NCBI RefSeq assembly: GCF_020882245.1 | Contig: NC_083597.1 | Location: 54,042,152 to 54,106,151 of the forward strand | Length of the DNA: 64,000 nt | Source of the DNA: Rhopalosiphum padi | Lineage: Eukaryota > Arthropoda > Insecta > Hemiptera > Aphididae | Reading direction: 5' to 3' | Shown: positions 24,099 to 38,200 of the stretch, in pieces | How positions within the stretch are numbered: the stretch's first letter is position 1 | Layout of the letters: the number at the start of each line of letters is the position of its first letter | The notes under the pieces: generated by a model | What the model saw: the letters and a program-made list of their open reading frames with translations, nothing else | Told to the model about the DNA's origin: nothing | Database searches by the model: none | Program-made: the position numbers and the translations under genes

Positions 24099-25490
24099 TA
24101 AAATAATAAATAATTTATGTTACTGTATGGACGTATGATTATTGGTTACCCTAGTCCAAGTATGTATATGTTATAAGTATAATATAATCTTTTTATAAAC
24201 CAAAATAATTTTATTTCACTTGTAAAATCTTCTATTATAATTTATACGAGACACATATGTCAATATATAATATAGATAATTATAACAACTAACAAATTTA
24301 GATTCAATATACATATATCCTATACATCATACAAAGTACATAACTAACTACGAACTAGAACTAGAAGTCTAGAAACAGTACTATAGTAGTAACTATGCTA
24401 GATTGACTATTACGGAGAACTGAACAAATACCTACATAGTTTAAAAATACTTTGACAGTCAACTTGGTATAGTATAGCTACTCTTTGAATAGATGAAATA
24501 TTTAGATTAATTAATTTTGAACACCTTCAATTAATATACGAACTGTTTATAGATATAACAAATCTATTAAGGAAATAGATTTAATGAATCAAATAAAAAT
24601 ATACATACACGAATGGCCTATAAAGTATTTAAATTGCAGTAGCTAGGTATGCAAATTTAATTTTTTTTCTATCGTATGCTTTATTTTAAATTGTGCATAT
24701 ACAAATTTAAAATAAACATTTAACTTTTTATACTTATAAATAAAATATGTATACCATCAATGGAAAAACAGAAACAACTATATAGTCAATAGTAATTAAA
24801 TTACCTATTTTATGAAAAAAAAAAAAAGAAGAAAGAAGAATTAGAAGAAATAATCCTTCTTTTCAATATAAATGTATTTATATATATTTTAATAACCTGT
24901 GTACAATTACTTAAAATAATAATACAAAAAAATATGCATAACTTATTACCTACATTTTATATAGTGAGAATGGCATTCATTAAAATTAGCTAAAAATATA
25001 CACACAAGATACAAACGATATTCATACACATATCTACAAGCTATTGGGGTAAGTATTGTGCAAACTATTCACCCCCATGAGGCATACCACAAGGAAAAAA
25101 AGGCTACTGGCTATTATACAATATATTATGTCTTCTAAAACAAAATTATACGTCCATATCACTATGAAATTGTGTACAAAGGTATAATATCAATTAAAAC
25201 AAATAAAATACGATTTGCTACCTAGTATTTTTAAAATTAAACACGCCTAGATAATAGATACACATTACAATTCAAGTATTGTATACAGGTATAATATAAT
25301 AATAAAATATAGGTTTTTATTAAATTATTACTGTGTTATATGTAAATAGTAAATTACATAATTAAAAAAATATATGTTTTGATATACACATAACAAATAA
25401 TAAAAATGACGAAATCTACTAAAAAAAAAAACTCTTATTAGTCAATACGAGAACCGTTTCTATTTATAATAATATATACCTATTTAAAAT
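24099..25490. other. AT-rich non-coding DNA
   Basis: About 1.4 kb of AT-rich DNA with a purine run (AAAGAAGAAAGAAGAA near 24825-24840) and no recognisable gene or element. Confidence 0.5.
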
Positions 25491-25930
25491 TGCTCGGCGA
25501 TATAACAAATAATATATTGAATCAATGACCGCGAATTGACATAGTTTTCGTAACGGTACCTACTACCTTTACGCGAACCACGTATCCGCATGTCATATAT
25601 CAGCTAGTTAAAAGTCATAAAAAGAAAACTTTTCATAATGGTCTTAGTCTGCGTAAATATATAATATAATAACTGTCGATCGGATTCGGCGATCGATGAT
25701 CGGAAACGCGCGACGTATATTATTTCGTACATGATGGTTTATGTGAGAAAACACTGAGAAAAAAAGTAATAAAAAAAAAAAACGATCATTTACCCGCGCA
25801 CCTATACAGATATCGATGATATCGTAAAATATACGCGCGCGTCATTTGAATATAATATGTAAATTCGATTTCGGATTGAGATCTCGTCTATTTCTCGTGT
25901 ATAATACGACTACGACGAAACGTTAAAAAT
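25491..25930. promoter_or_regulatory. CpG-richer patch, possible regulatory element
   Basis: CpG is frequent (CGATCGGATTCGGCGATCG near 25676-25694, GGAAACGCGCGACG near 25701, ATACGCGCGCGTC near 25830). CGATCG and GATATCGATGATATCG near 25810 are short palindromes. No reading frame is supported. Confidence 0.25.
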
Positions 25931-26297
25931 AGATATATGTGCATAATACACAATATAGTATACCTATATATATATATAAATATATATATCACTCGAGCAT
26001 ATATTATTAAACTCGCATACACAGGTACCTATAGTACCATTTATTATATACATAGTTTATAATATATATTATAAATAATCAATTCTAGTACCTATCTATA
26101 TAAATATTATTAAATAGAATATATGTACAACAATATAAAATATTATATCCGTTGGCCGAATAGTATTGGTATTAATCTGTTCGTCGCGTATACACCTATG
26201 AAGTATGCATGCCGGCCGTGTATAGTGACGAATAGTAAAAAAAAAAAAAAATAATAATAACAACAACAAACAGCTGCATCACCACATAATATGTGTA
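25931..26297. other. AT-rich non-coding DNA with (TA)n runs
   Basis: Several (TA)n runs near 25965-25990 and 26050-26070. Nothing else recognised. Confidence 0.5.
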
Positions 26298-27017
26298 TAC
26301 AGGGTGATTCATCAAGCATGATCAGCCCTATATTATATATTTAATAAAAAAAATTTTCAAATTCTGATTTTCGGAATGCTTATAGATATACTTAAAGACT
26401 ATATTTACAAAATATGTTTGTATAATAATATGTACATTTTTTGTACTATGCTTAAGAAGTGTTGTAAGGTAATACAAACTTCTATTTTCAAATGAGAATT
26501 CCCTTTTCTTACTGTAAATTATCTAGCATTCTAGCGGAAAATATTTAGAAATCCCTAAAAAATATTTTACAAAAAAATAAAAAGTTGTTATACTACCAGA
26601 TTTAGTGTTTGGACCATTTTTACAAACTATAAATGTTGGTAGATTAATATTAATTATTACTAAAATTTTCTAGTCGCCATAGCCCCTAAATCTTTCAATT
26701 CCGTTATACTATATGGACCTATTCTCTTTAGTAATGCACCAAGTCAAGTAACTGAAAAACTATTCGTTCGAAAATTTCGAATTTCAATTTTTAAATAAAT
26801 ATATATTCGCTAAATAATTTACAGTAAAAAATGTAGATTCTCGTTAGAAGAACAGAGGTTTTTATCTCCACAGTGCACTTCTTAAGACGTTACAGTACAA
26901 AAATTTAAAAACACCGCGAACTTAAAGTATGTTTAAAATTTTTAAAAATATCAGACGTTTAATTACCGTGTCGTTGGAGAAGAAAAGCGGCGAGCGTGCT
27001 TGATAAATCGCCCTGTA
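26298..27017. mobile_element. Fold-back MITE copy 2, TA target site
   Basis: The left end is TA then CAGGGTGATTCATCAAGCAT (26300 on). The right end on the minus strand is CAGGGCGATTTATCAAGCAC (from 27015) followed by TA. Inner arm motifs match in inverted order: CTTAAGAAGTG (26451 on, plus) pairs with CACTTCTTAAG (26876 on), and ACTGTAAATTAT (26510) pairs with ATAATTTACAGT (26815). The terminal inverted arms are therefore roughly 250-300 bp each around a short centre. The centre shares TAGATTAATATTAATTATTA with copy 1 at 1116-1808. No transposase frame is present. Confidence 0.88.
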
Positions 27018-27139
27018 CACATACAGGTACGTATATAGTCGCACGCAGATAAAAATAATTTTACGTTCACTCTGTACACGCGTATTCACATTTATATTTA
27101 TACATATGTGTATAATGTATATATGTATAATAATATACC

Positions 27140-27284
27140 TAATAATATATAACCGGGTCCCGCGTCGTAGTGTCGCATTCCTAAAATATTCATACGGTCA
27201 TGGTCGGAACATCAATCATATGCGCGTGTGTGTGAGCGCGGCTTTCGTATTATAATTCTATATTATACACACCTGTTTGTGTGT

Positions 27285-27316
<32 letters not shown>

Positions 27317-27610
27317 AAAGTGTAAGTGGTGCAGCGGCGAGCATTTGTCATCGCCGACGACTGCCGAGAGCCGGTGTTCTCCGGGCGATCTGCGCACACA
27401 AAGCACGCACGTCAATCAAAACGTATAAAATAATAATGATAATAATAAAAATATAAACACATACATCTTTAATCCGCGTGTCCGTCTTCGTCGTCTCGTA
27501 TTGCGTGTATTATATTTTTTCACCGAGTATCCGTGTATGTATAAGCGTTTCGGCGATTCGCTCGTGTCGTACGCTCGCCACGCGAATTCCTATAAAAAAA
27601 AAAATCGATT
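27140..27610. promoter_or_regulatory. CpG-rich patch with GT tract, possible regulatory element
   Basis: CpG-rich DNA (GGGTCCCGCGTCGTAG near 27154, TCCGGGCGATCTGCGC near 27380, TCCGTCTTCGTCGTCTCG near 27481) around an interrupted GT tract. The 66-codon frame over the GT run is carried by the repeat. Opposite-strand frames at 27501-27779 overlap. No gene is supported. Confidence 0.3.
27279..27316. repeat. (GT)n microsatellite, one interruption
   Basis: A GT run of 38 bp interrupted by TAT near 27288-27290. Confidence 0.95.
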
Positions 27611-29209
27611 TATAATATGTGTATACTCGTATAATATATGTATATATAAAATTATAATAATAGACCTTACACGTCGACAAATTTCCAATCAAAATACGAT
27701 TGTCCAAAACGAATTGTTCAAATTCAAATCGCGCATATGTGTATAATGCTATAATTGCTATAGTAGCTAATAAAGTCACCTAGCTGGCACAATATATAAT
27801 ATTATGTATTTATCGGTAAAGTGGCGTGCACACTATAATACAGATCGATGAGCCGAGAAAAATATTTCCGTGTTAAAGCTTATACATTATAGTGTCTGTT
27901 CAGTGACATTTTTGACTTACCGGTTGCATCATTTTTAGGCCTGGCAGACATTTGGTTTTTTTGTTTATCAATTTATCATATATTATACTTGGATATAAAT
28001 AAAGTTTTATTGTTTACAAGTTCAAAGTTATATGATGTATTAATATATGTATCATACATAATAATATATGTACAATATAAATACAATTACTTACAAGCAA
28101 AATCAGAAACTTAATTTAGACGTATCGTGTATTCACAAGTCACAATCAATATCAATATAGGTTAGTTAGCTCGACCACAACATTTGTACTCTGACGTAAG
28201 TAGCTACTAAAGCTAGATTTCCTTGCATAGAAATCGACTGTGGTGACGCGATTTGTACAACCAAACCGAGTACAAGATGAGAGAATAATTTATTTTATTA
28301 GTTACTCCACTATAGATTGGATATTGAAGAAAAATAGCTATTTCAAATGAACTATTTCACAAAAACGTGAAACATTGACATTTTTTCTATAAATATTATT
28401 GATGGTTGTTTATCAACTATTAATTATATAATCTAAAAGTTTTAGGTAAAATCATTGAAATGAGTACCGTGGTTGATATATTTATACTATATTGGGTCTT
28501 ATTTTCGACTATTTATAGTATTACAGCGAAACTTGGTTTGTTTCCTAGGAAATGACTTATTGTCGACGACGTTGACAAACAATGTATTATGTATTCATGT
28601 ATGATGGTACTATTATTAAGACATAAACATAAGTGTAATATTTTTATTATACTGTTATTGACGGTCAATGCTTTATTATCGTAATCTAAACGTTGTAATT
28701 TAGGTTTACGTTTATAATTATGTATAACAAGTAAATATACACGGACACACGGTTTATTATTATAAAATTATAACTATTATGATGTAGTGTATAGTAGGTA
28801 CGTATTAGTGTAGGTATACAAGTTTAATATTTAGGTACTGATTTATCATAAACTATAATATCAATCATTATTAGTCATTAGTTTACCAACGTTTATCCAG
28901 TGCTCAGTTATAATACTGAAATATTTCACAATTTTAAATTTCATGAAATTTTCAAACACTATCCATATGGAATATTTGGAATATAAGCCCTTCCCTTGAA
29001 AACTATATTATATTATAATTAGGTTCTCTCTACCATATTACAATCATTGCTGTATTAACCCACTATATATGGTTTACGAAGCAAATGTATTTTAGAAAAA
29101 TGGCAATGTAATTTATATTAATATACCTTGAAAAAAAATGTAATTTACCAAGCTTAGTGTTAGTGTTTGAATATGTCAATGTTGCATAAACTCAATGGGT
29201 GGACATAAT
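27611..29209. other. AT-rich non-coding DNA
   Basis: About 1.6 kb with no recognisable feature. Confidence 0.5.
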
Positions 29210-29280
29210 AATCAATAATAATGAACCAATAATGAACCTTATCAGGAGGATGCGCCCATCCTTGGTAAATAAATAAATTA
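29210..29280 (+). mobile_element. Possible LINE 3' tail
   Basis: The sequence GGATGCGCCCATCCTTGG followed by TAAATAAATAAATT (29263 on) has the form of a non-LTR retrotransposon 3' end with a short (TAAA)n tail. The upstream body is too decayed to identify a family or reading frame. It could also be chance. Confidence 0.3.
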
Positions 29281-30847
29281 CTAGATGTCTAGGGTGTTTA
29301 TGTACAATAGGTACATACTCGACATCTTGGAAGTGGAAATAAAAATGGTACCAAAAATATTATTTAATGTTCTTATTTCTTACATTGTTATCCCAATAGC
29401 GCTGAATAAACAATCACACATCAACCGATTAACCATATCATCTGACTATTTTGCCTAATAGTTAATGAACAGTTAATAAATCACTTAAATTGAAAATTAA
29501 TTAGAATATGTAAAAGTATACACGAAACTATGAGACGATTATAATATAAATCTTATGTATACTTTTAACCATTAACCAATTATTGAATATAATCTATGTC
29601 CTATGATCTGTATCTACATAAAATACTTATACCTTTATATTGCATCAGAAATAAATTTACGAACAAAACGTCCTTTGACTTTATTTAAAGATCTATAAAT
29701 ACTGCACTATAAAGTATTAGGTAAGTACTAATAATCTAACGTTCGCAAAAAAAAAAATACTCTAGTAGGTACGTTACGTCACTGTTGCAGTACTTAAAAA
29801 GGGTGCCCGGACAAGTCGAGTATATTATATACACGCGATTAATCCGTTCTCCGGGTCCTACACTATTGTTTTGTCGATGACTATATAATATTACAATATA
29901 TACTCGCGTATATATCTCAGGATAAAACGATTTATATACGCGGACTATATACTGTTGTATAGTTATAACTTATTATAAGTGTATCGAAAAAAAATTATAA
30001 CACAATATTATACCATCGTACACCATAAATTACGCGTGAGTGTAAGTTGTGGGTACTATAGAAAGAATTAACTCTAGTGCGGAGAGAATTCACGTGTTAA
30101 TACTGCATAATACTTGGTTTTTGTCCGTGCGTGTGCGTCAAAATAAAAGAGGGTTTTACTTAATTGTTTCTGTTTAGAGGGATTAACGAAAAGAAAAACT
30201 TGCCGAATATACCGTTTTAAGTATTTTTATTTACTATATCACATCTACTGTTGTAATGATATCGAATAAATATTGTCTAGCACAAAAAATAATTCACGTA
30301 ATATAATATTTGATTGAGAAATGGGTAACCTATCTATTTATTGTTAATATTCAATCCATGGCAGTATAATACGTTCATTTACGGAACAGATTCCGTAACA
30401 AAATTAACTTGTATTGAATATAATTATATAAATATAAATTCATACTTTTAGGCCATAGAAATTTTTTAATTTAGCAAAGTCGTATGACTACTATACATAA
30501 TATCTACGCCTATGTAATATACGTTGAGCGGTAGGTATAGTCTGATCTACAAAATTTACATTTGTCATTATTCATTAGGTATACGAGTATGATTAGGTAA
30601 ATCAGTAGGTAAATCAGTATGATATATGATATAAATAAATCCGGGTATAGTTAAGTACCTATAGGCAATCTTTGACGTTGTAACTATAACTATACTGTAT
30701 GACCACCACTGACCACTGATCATTGCTAAGGACTGAGGATCATATTGTACAATTTCTGCCTATTTTTCAATAATAGGTAAGACCATTGATTATAAATAAT
30801 ACTATAATAGTACTATTTATAATAATAAATTACTAATATAGAAGGTA
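29281..30847. other. AT-rich flank left of the satellite
   Basis: Mostly AT-rich, with a weak CpG spot at 29765-29960. A short direct duplication GTAAATCAGTA occurs at about 30597-30620. No gene is recognised. The satellite begins abruptly at about 30848 with TATATGTATTTTGACGG, itself a recurrent satellite segment. Confidence 0.45.
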
Positions 30848-32689
30848 TATGTATTTTGACGGTTTTTAATGGAAATATGGAGGATTTTAAACGGTTTTAC
30901 GGCTTTTAATGGAAATATAGAGGAATTTTAACGATATTATAAATATTTACCTCTACTTTATAAGAATACGGAGGAATTTTAATTATTTTTAAAGAAATAT
31001 ATGTATTTTTACGGTTTTTAATGTAATTATCAAGGATTTTACGGGTTATTAACGGAAATATGGAGAATTTTAAGGATTTTAATGGAAACATGGAGGATTT
31101 TACGGATTATAAATGGAAATATAGAGGATTTTTATGAATTTTATGGATATTTACGGTCTTTAATGGAAATATGGAAGATTTATAACGGTTTTTAATGGAA
31201 ATGTGGAGGATTTTACGGATTTTATTGGAAATATGGAGGATATTAAACGGTTTTAATGGAAATATAGAGGAATTTAAACTATTTTATAAATATTTACCGT
31301 TATTTAAAGGGAATACGGAGGAGTTTTAACGGTTTTACGGTTTAAAACGGAATTATAAAGGATTTTTAAGGGATAATAGGCTTTTTAATGGAAATATGGA
31401 GGATTTTACGGATTATAAATGGAAATATGGAAGAATTATAAGAATTATATGAATATTTACGGCTTTATAATAGAAATGTGGAGTATATTAAACGGATTTA
31501 ATGGAAATATGGAGGATTTTAAGAATTTTAACGGAAAAATGAAAGTATTTTATGGATATTTACGGCATTATCATGGAAATATGGAGGATTTATAACGGTT
31601 TTTAATGGAAATATAGAAGAATTTTAACTATTTTATAAATATTTACTGTTATTAAAAGGGAATACGGAGGAGTTTTAACGGTTTTACGGTTTAAAACGGA
31701 ATTATAAAGGACATTTAACGGATAATAGGCTTTTAAATGGAAAAATGAAGGAATTATAAGAATTAAATGGATATTTACGGCTTTATAATAGAAATGTGGA
31801 GTATATTAAACGGATTTATTGGAAATATGGAGGACTTTAAACGGATTTACGGCTTTTAATGGAAATATGCAGAAATTTTAACGATTTTATAAATATTTAC
31901 CGCTACTTTATGGGAATACCAAGGAAATTTAATTATTTTTAAAGAAATATATATATTTTTACGGTTTTTAATGTAATAATCGAGGATTTTACGGATTATT
32001 AACGGAAATATGGAGGATTTTTATTAATTTTATGAATATTTATGGTCTTTAATGGAAATGTGGAGTATTTTAATCGGTTTTTAATGGAAATATGGAGGAT
32101 TTTACGGATTTTAACGGAAAAATGCAGGTATTTTATGAATTTTATGGATATTTACGGCATAATCAAGGAAATATGGAGGATTTATAACGGTTTTTAATGG
32201 AAATAAGGAGGAATTATAAGAATTATATGGATATTTATGTCTTTATAATAGAAATGTGGTGTAATTTATACTGTTTAAAAGGAAATATGGTGGATTTTAC
32301 GGATTATTAAAGGAAATATGGAGGATTTTACGGATTATAAATGGAAATATGGAGGAATTATAAGAATTATATGGATATTTAAGGCTTTATAATAGAAATG
32401 TGGAGTATTTTAATCGGTTTTTAATGGAAATATGGAGGATTTTACGGATTTTAACGGAAAAATGCAGGTATTTTATGAATTTTATGGATATTTACGGCAT
32501 AATCAAGGAAATATGGAGGATTTATAACGGTTTTTAATGGAAATAAGGAGGAATTATAAGAATTATATGGATATTTACGGCTTTATAATAGAAAAATGTA
32601 GAGTAATTTATACTGTTTTAAAGGAAATATGGAGGATTTTACAGATTATTAATGGAAATATGGAGGATTTTAAACGGTTTTACGGCTTT
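30848..32689. repeat. Satellite, left edge, diverged zone
   Basis: The same basic units occur here, but neighbouring copies differ more and the 625-bp order is not regular. A 340-bp spacing is seen between two near-identical segments marked by GGCATAATCAAGG at 32156 and 32496. These look like earlier forms of the GGCATTATCAAGG marker that defines the 625-bp units inside the array. Confidence 0.75.
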
Positions 32690-35278
32690 TAATGGAAATA
32701 TGGAGGATTTTACGGATTTTTATGGAAAAATGGAGATATTTTATGAATTTTATGGATATTTACCGCGTTATCATTGAAATATGGAAGATTTATAACAGTT
32801 TTTAATGGAAATATAGAGGAATTTTAACTATTTTATAAATATTTACCGTTATTTAAAGGGAATACGGAAGAGTTTTAACGGTTTTACGGTTTAATACGGA
32901 ATTATAAAGGATTATTAAGGGATAATAGGCTTTTTAATGGAATTATAGAAGAATTTTAACTATTTTATAAATATTTACTGTTATTAAAAGGGAATAGAGA
33001 GGAGTTTTAACGGTTTTACGGTTTAAAACGGAATTATAAAGGACTTTTAACGGATAATACGCTTTTTAATGGAAATATGGAGGATTTTAAACGGATTTAC
33101 GGCTTTTAATGGAAATATGCAGACATTTTAACGATTTTATAAATATTTACCGCTACTTTATGGGAATACGAAGGAAATTTAATTATTTTTAAAGAAATTT
33201 ATATATTTTTACAGTTTTTAATGTAATAATCGAGGATTTTACGGATTATTAACGGAAATATGGAGGATTTTTTATGAATTTTTGAATATTTATGGTCTTT
33301 AATGGAAATATGGAAGATTTTAAACGGTTTTAATGCAAAAATAGAGGAATTTTAACTATTTTATAAATATTTACCGTTATTAAAAGGGAATACAGAGGAG
33401 TTTTAACGGTTTTACGGTTTAAAACGGAATTATAAAGGATTTTTAACGGATAATCGGCTTTTTAATGGAAATATGGAGGAATTATAAGAATTATATGGAT
33501 ATTTACGGCTTTATAATAGAAATGTGAAGTATTTTAAACGGTTTTTAATGGAAATATGGAGGATTTTAATGGAAATATGGAGGATTTTACGGATTTTAAT
33601 GGAAAAATGGAAATATTTTATGAATTTTATGGATATTTACCGCGTTATCATGGAAATATGGAAGATTTATAACAGTTTTTAATGGAAATATGGAAGATTT
33701 TATGAATTTTATGGATATTTACGATCTTTAATGGAAATATGGAAGATATTAAACGGTTTTAATGGAAATATAGAGGAATTTAAACTATTTTATAAATATT
33801 TACTGTTATTTAAAGGGAATACGGAGGAGTTTTAACGGTTTTTACGGTTTAAAACGGAATTACAAAGGATTTTTAACGGATAATCGGCTTTTTAATGGAA
33901 ATATGGAGGAATTATAAGAATTATATAGATATTTACGGCTTTATAATAGAAAAATGTAGAGTAATTTATACTGTTTTAAAGGAAATATGGAGGATTTTAC
34001 GGATTATTAATGGAAATATGGAGGATTTTAAACGGTTTTACGGCTTTTAATGGAAATATGGAGGCATTTTAACGATTCTATACATATTTACCGCTACTTT
34101 ATGGGAATACGGAGGAATTTTAATTGATTTTAAAGAAATATATGTATTTTTACGGTTTCAATGTAATTATGGAGGATTAAACGGATTATTAACGGAAATA
34201 TGGAGGATTTTAAGGATTTTAATGGAAATATGGAGGATTTTACGGATTTTAATGGAAAAATGGAGATATTTTATGAATTATATGGATATTTACGGCTTTA
34301 TAATAGAAATGTGGAGTATTTTAATCGGTTTTTAATGGAAATATGGAGGATTTTACGGATTTTAACGGAAAAATGCAGGTATTTTATGAATTTTATGGAT
34401 ATTTAAGGCATTATCAAGGAAATATGGAGGATTTATAACGGTTTTTAATGGAAATAAGGAGGAATTATAAGAATTATATGGATATTTACGGCTTTATAAT
34501 AGAAATGTGGAGTAATTTATACTGTTTTAAAGGAAATATGGTGGATTTTACGGATTATTAATGGAAATATGGAGGAATTATAAGAATTATATAGATATTT
34601 ACGGCTTTATAATAGAAATGTGGAGTATTTTAATCGGTTTTTAATGGAAATATGGAGGATTTTACGGATTTTAATGGAAATATGGAGGAATTTTAACGAT
34701 TCTATAAATATTTACCGCTACTTTATGGGAATACGGAGGAATTTTAATTGATTTTAAAGAAATATATGTATTTTTACGGTTTCAATGTAATTATGGAGGA
34801 TTAAACGGATTATTAACGGAAATATGGAGTATTTTAAGGATTTTAATGGAAATATGGAGGATTTTACGGATTATAAATGGAAATATGGAAGAATTATAAG
34901 AATTATATGGATATTTACGGCTTTATAATAGAAATGTGGAGTATTTTAATCGGTTTTTAATGGAAATATGGAGGATTTTACGGATTTTAACGGAAAAATG
35001 CAGGTATTTTATGAATTTTATGGATATTTAAGGCATTATCAAGGAAATATGGAGGATTTATAACGGTTTTTAATGGAAATAAGGAGGAATTATAAGAATT
35101 ATATGGATATTTACGGCTTTATAATAGAAATGTGGAGTAATTTATACTGTTTTAAAGGAAATATGGTGGATTTTACGGATTATTAATGGAAATATGGAGG
35201 AATTATAAGAATTATATAGATATTTACGGCTTTATAATAGAAATGTGGAGTATTTTAATCGGTTTTTAATGGAAATAT
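32690..35278. repeat. Satellite block X, copy 1 (about 2.6 kb)
   Basis: This block is repeated almost unchanged at about 39290-41880, offset about 6602 bp. Matching points include the 68-codon frame starts (34200 and 40802), the GGCATTATCAAGG markers (34407/41009 and 35032/41634) and GGATAATACGC (33052 and 39655). Only small differences are seen, for example one extra G at about 39632 in copy 2. The copies part at about 35279 versus 41881. Confidence 0.85.
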
Positions 35279-38200
35279 GGAGGATTTTACGGATTTTAAT
35301 GGAAATATGGAGGAATTTTAACGATTCTATAAATATTTACCGCTACTTTATGGGAATACGGAGGAATTTTAATTGATTTTAAAGAAATATATGTATTTTT
35401 ACGGTTTCAATGTAATTATGGAGGATTAAACGGATTATTAACGGAAATATGGAGGATTTTAAGGATTTTAATGGAAATATGGAGGATTTTACGGATTATA
35501 AATGGAAATATGGAAGAATTATAAGAATTATATGGATATTTACGGCTTTATAATAGAAATGTGGAGTATTTTAAACGGATTTAATGGAAATATGGAGGAT
35601 TTTAAACGGTTTTACGGCTTTTAATGGAAATATGCACTAATTTTAACGATTTTATAAATATTTACCGCTACTTTATGGGAATACGGAGGAATTTTAATTA
35701 TTTTTAAAGAAATATATGTATTTTTACGGTTTTTTAATGTAATTATAGAGGATTCTATAGATCATAAACGGAAATATGGAGGATTTTAAACGGTTTTAAT
35801 GGAAATATAGATTATAAATTTAGATTTTACGGATTTTATGGATATTTACTGTTATTATAAGGGAATATGGATGAATTTTAATTATTATTAAAGAAATATA
35901 TGTATTTTGACGGTTTTTTAATGTAATTATGGAGGATTTTAAGGAAAATTAACGGAAATATGGAGTATTTTAAACGGTTTTACGGCTTTGAATGCAAATA
36001 TGGAAGAATTTTAAATGGTTTTACGGCTTTTAATGGATATATGGAAGATTTATAACGGTTTTTAATGGAAATATGGAAGATTTTACGGATTTTAATGGAA
36101 ATATGGAGGATTTTCAACGGTTTTACGACTTTTAATGGAAATATAGAGGAATTTTAACTATTTTATAAATATTTACCGTTATTAAAAGGGAATACGGAGG
36201 AGTTTAAACGGTTTTACGGTTTAATACGGATTTTAGGCTTTTTAATGGAAATATAGAGGAATTATATGGATATTTACGGCATTATAATAAAAATGTGGAG
36301 TATTTTAAACGGTTTTAAAGGAAATATGGAGGATTTTATGGATTATTAATGGAAATATGGAGTATTTTAAACAGTTTTACGGCTTTTAATGGAAATATGG
36401 AGGATTTTCAACGGTTTTTAATGGAAATAAGGAGGAATTATAAGAATTATATGGATATTTATGGCATTTATAGAAATGTGGTGTAATTTATACTGTTTTA
36501 AAGGAAATATGGTGGATTTTACGGATTATTAATGGAAATATGGAGGAATTATAAGAATTATATAGATATTTACGGCTTTATAATAGAAATGTGGAGTATT
36601 TTAAACGGTTTTTAATGGAAATATGGAGGATTTTACGGATTTTAATGGAAAAATGGAGATATTTTATGAATTTTATGGATATTTACCGCGTTATCATGGA
36701 AATATGGAAGATTTATAACAGTTTTTAATGGAAATATGGAAGATTTTATGAATTTTATGGATATTTACGATCTTTAATGGAAATATGGAGGATATTAAAC
36801 GGTTTTAATGGAAATATAGAGGAATTTAAACTATTTTATAAATATTTACCGTTATTTAAAGGGAATACGGAGGAGTTTTACCGGTTTTACGGTTTAAAAC
36901 GGAATTATAAAGGATTTTTAACGGATAATCGGCTTTTTAATGGAAATATGGAGGAATTATAAGAATTATATAGATATTTACGGCTTTATAATAGAAAAAT
37001 GTAGAGTAATTTATACTGTTTTAAAGGAAATATGGAGGATTTTACGGATTATTAATGGAAATATGGAGGATTTTAAACGGTTTTACGGCTTTTAATGGAA
37101 ATATGGAGGAATTTTAACGATTCTATAAATATTTACCGCTACTTTATGGGAATACGGAGGAATTTTAATTGATTTTAAAGAAATATATGTATTTTTACGG
37201 TTTCAATGTAATTATGGAGGATTAAACGGATTATTAACGGAAATATGGAGGATTTTAAGGATTTTAATGGAAATATGGAGGATTTTACGGATTTTAATGG
37301 AAAAATGGAGATATTTTATGAATTATATGGATATTTACGGCTTTATAATAGAAATGTGGAGTATTTTAATCGGTTTTTAATGGAAATATGGAGGATTTTA
37401 CGGATTTTAACGGAAAAATGCAGGTATTTTATGAATTTTATGGATATTTAAGGCATTATCAAGGAAATATGGAGGATTTATAACGGTTTTTAATGGAAAT
37501 AAGGAGGAATTATAAGAATTATATGGATATTTACGGCTTTATAATAGAAATGTGGAGTAATTTATACTGTTTTAAAGGAAATATGGTGGATTTTACGGAT
37601 TATTAATGGAAATATGGAGGAATTATAAGAATTATATAGATATTTACGGCTTTATAATAGAAATGTGGAGTATTTTAATCGGTTTTTAATGGAAATATGG
37701 AGGATTTTACGGATTTTAATGGAAATATGGAGGAATTTTAACGATTCTATAAATATTTACCGCTACTTTATGGGAATACGGAGGAATTTTAATTGATTTT
37801 AAAGAAATATATGTATTTTTACGGTTTCAATGTAATTATGGAGGATTAAACGGATTATTAACGGAAATATGGAGGATTTTAAGGATTTTAATGGAAATAT
37901 GGAGGATTTTACGGATTATAAATGGAAATATGGAAGAATTATAAGAATTATATGGATATTTACGGCTTTATAATAGAAATGTGGAGTATTTTAATCGGTT
38001 TTTAATGGAAATATGGAGGATTTTACGGATTTTAACGGAAAAATGCAGGTATTTTATGAATTTTATGGATATTTAAGGCATTATCAAGGAAATATGGAGG
38101 ATTTATAACGGTTTTTAATGGAAATAAGGAGGAATTATAAGAATTATATGGATATTTACGGCTTTATAATAGAAATGTGGAGTAATTTATACTGTTTTAA

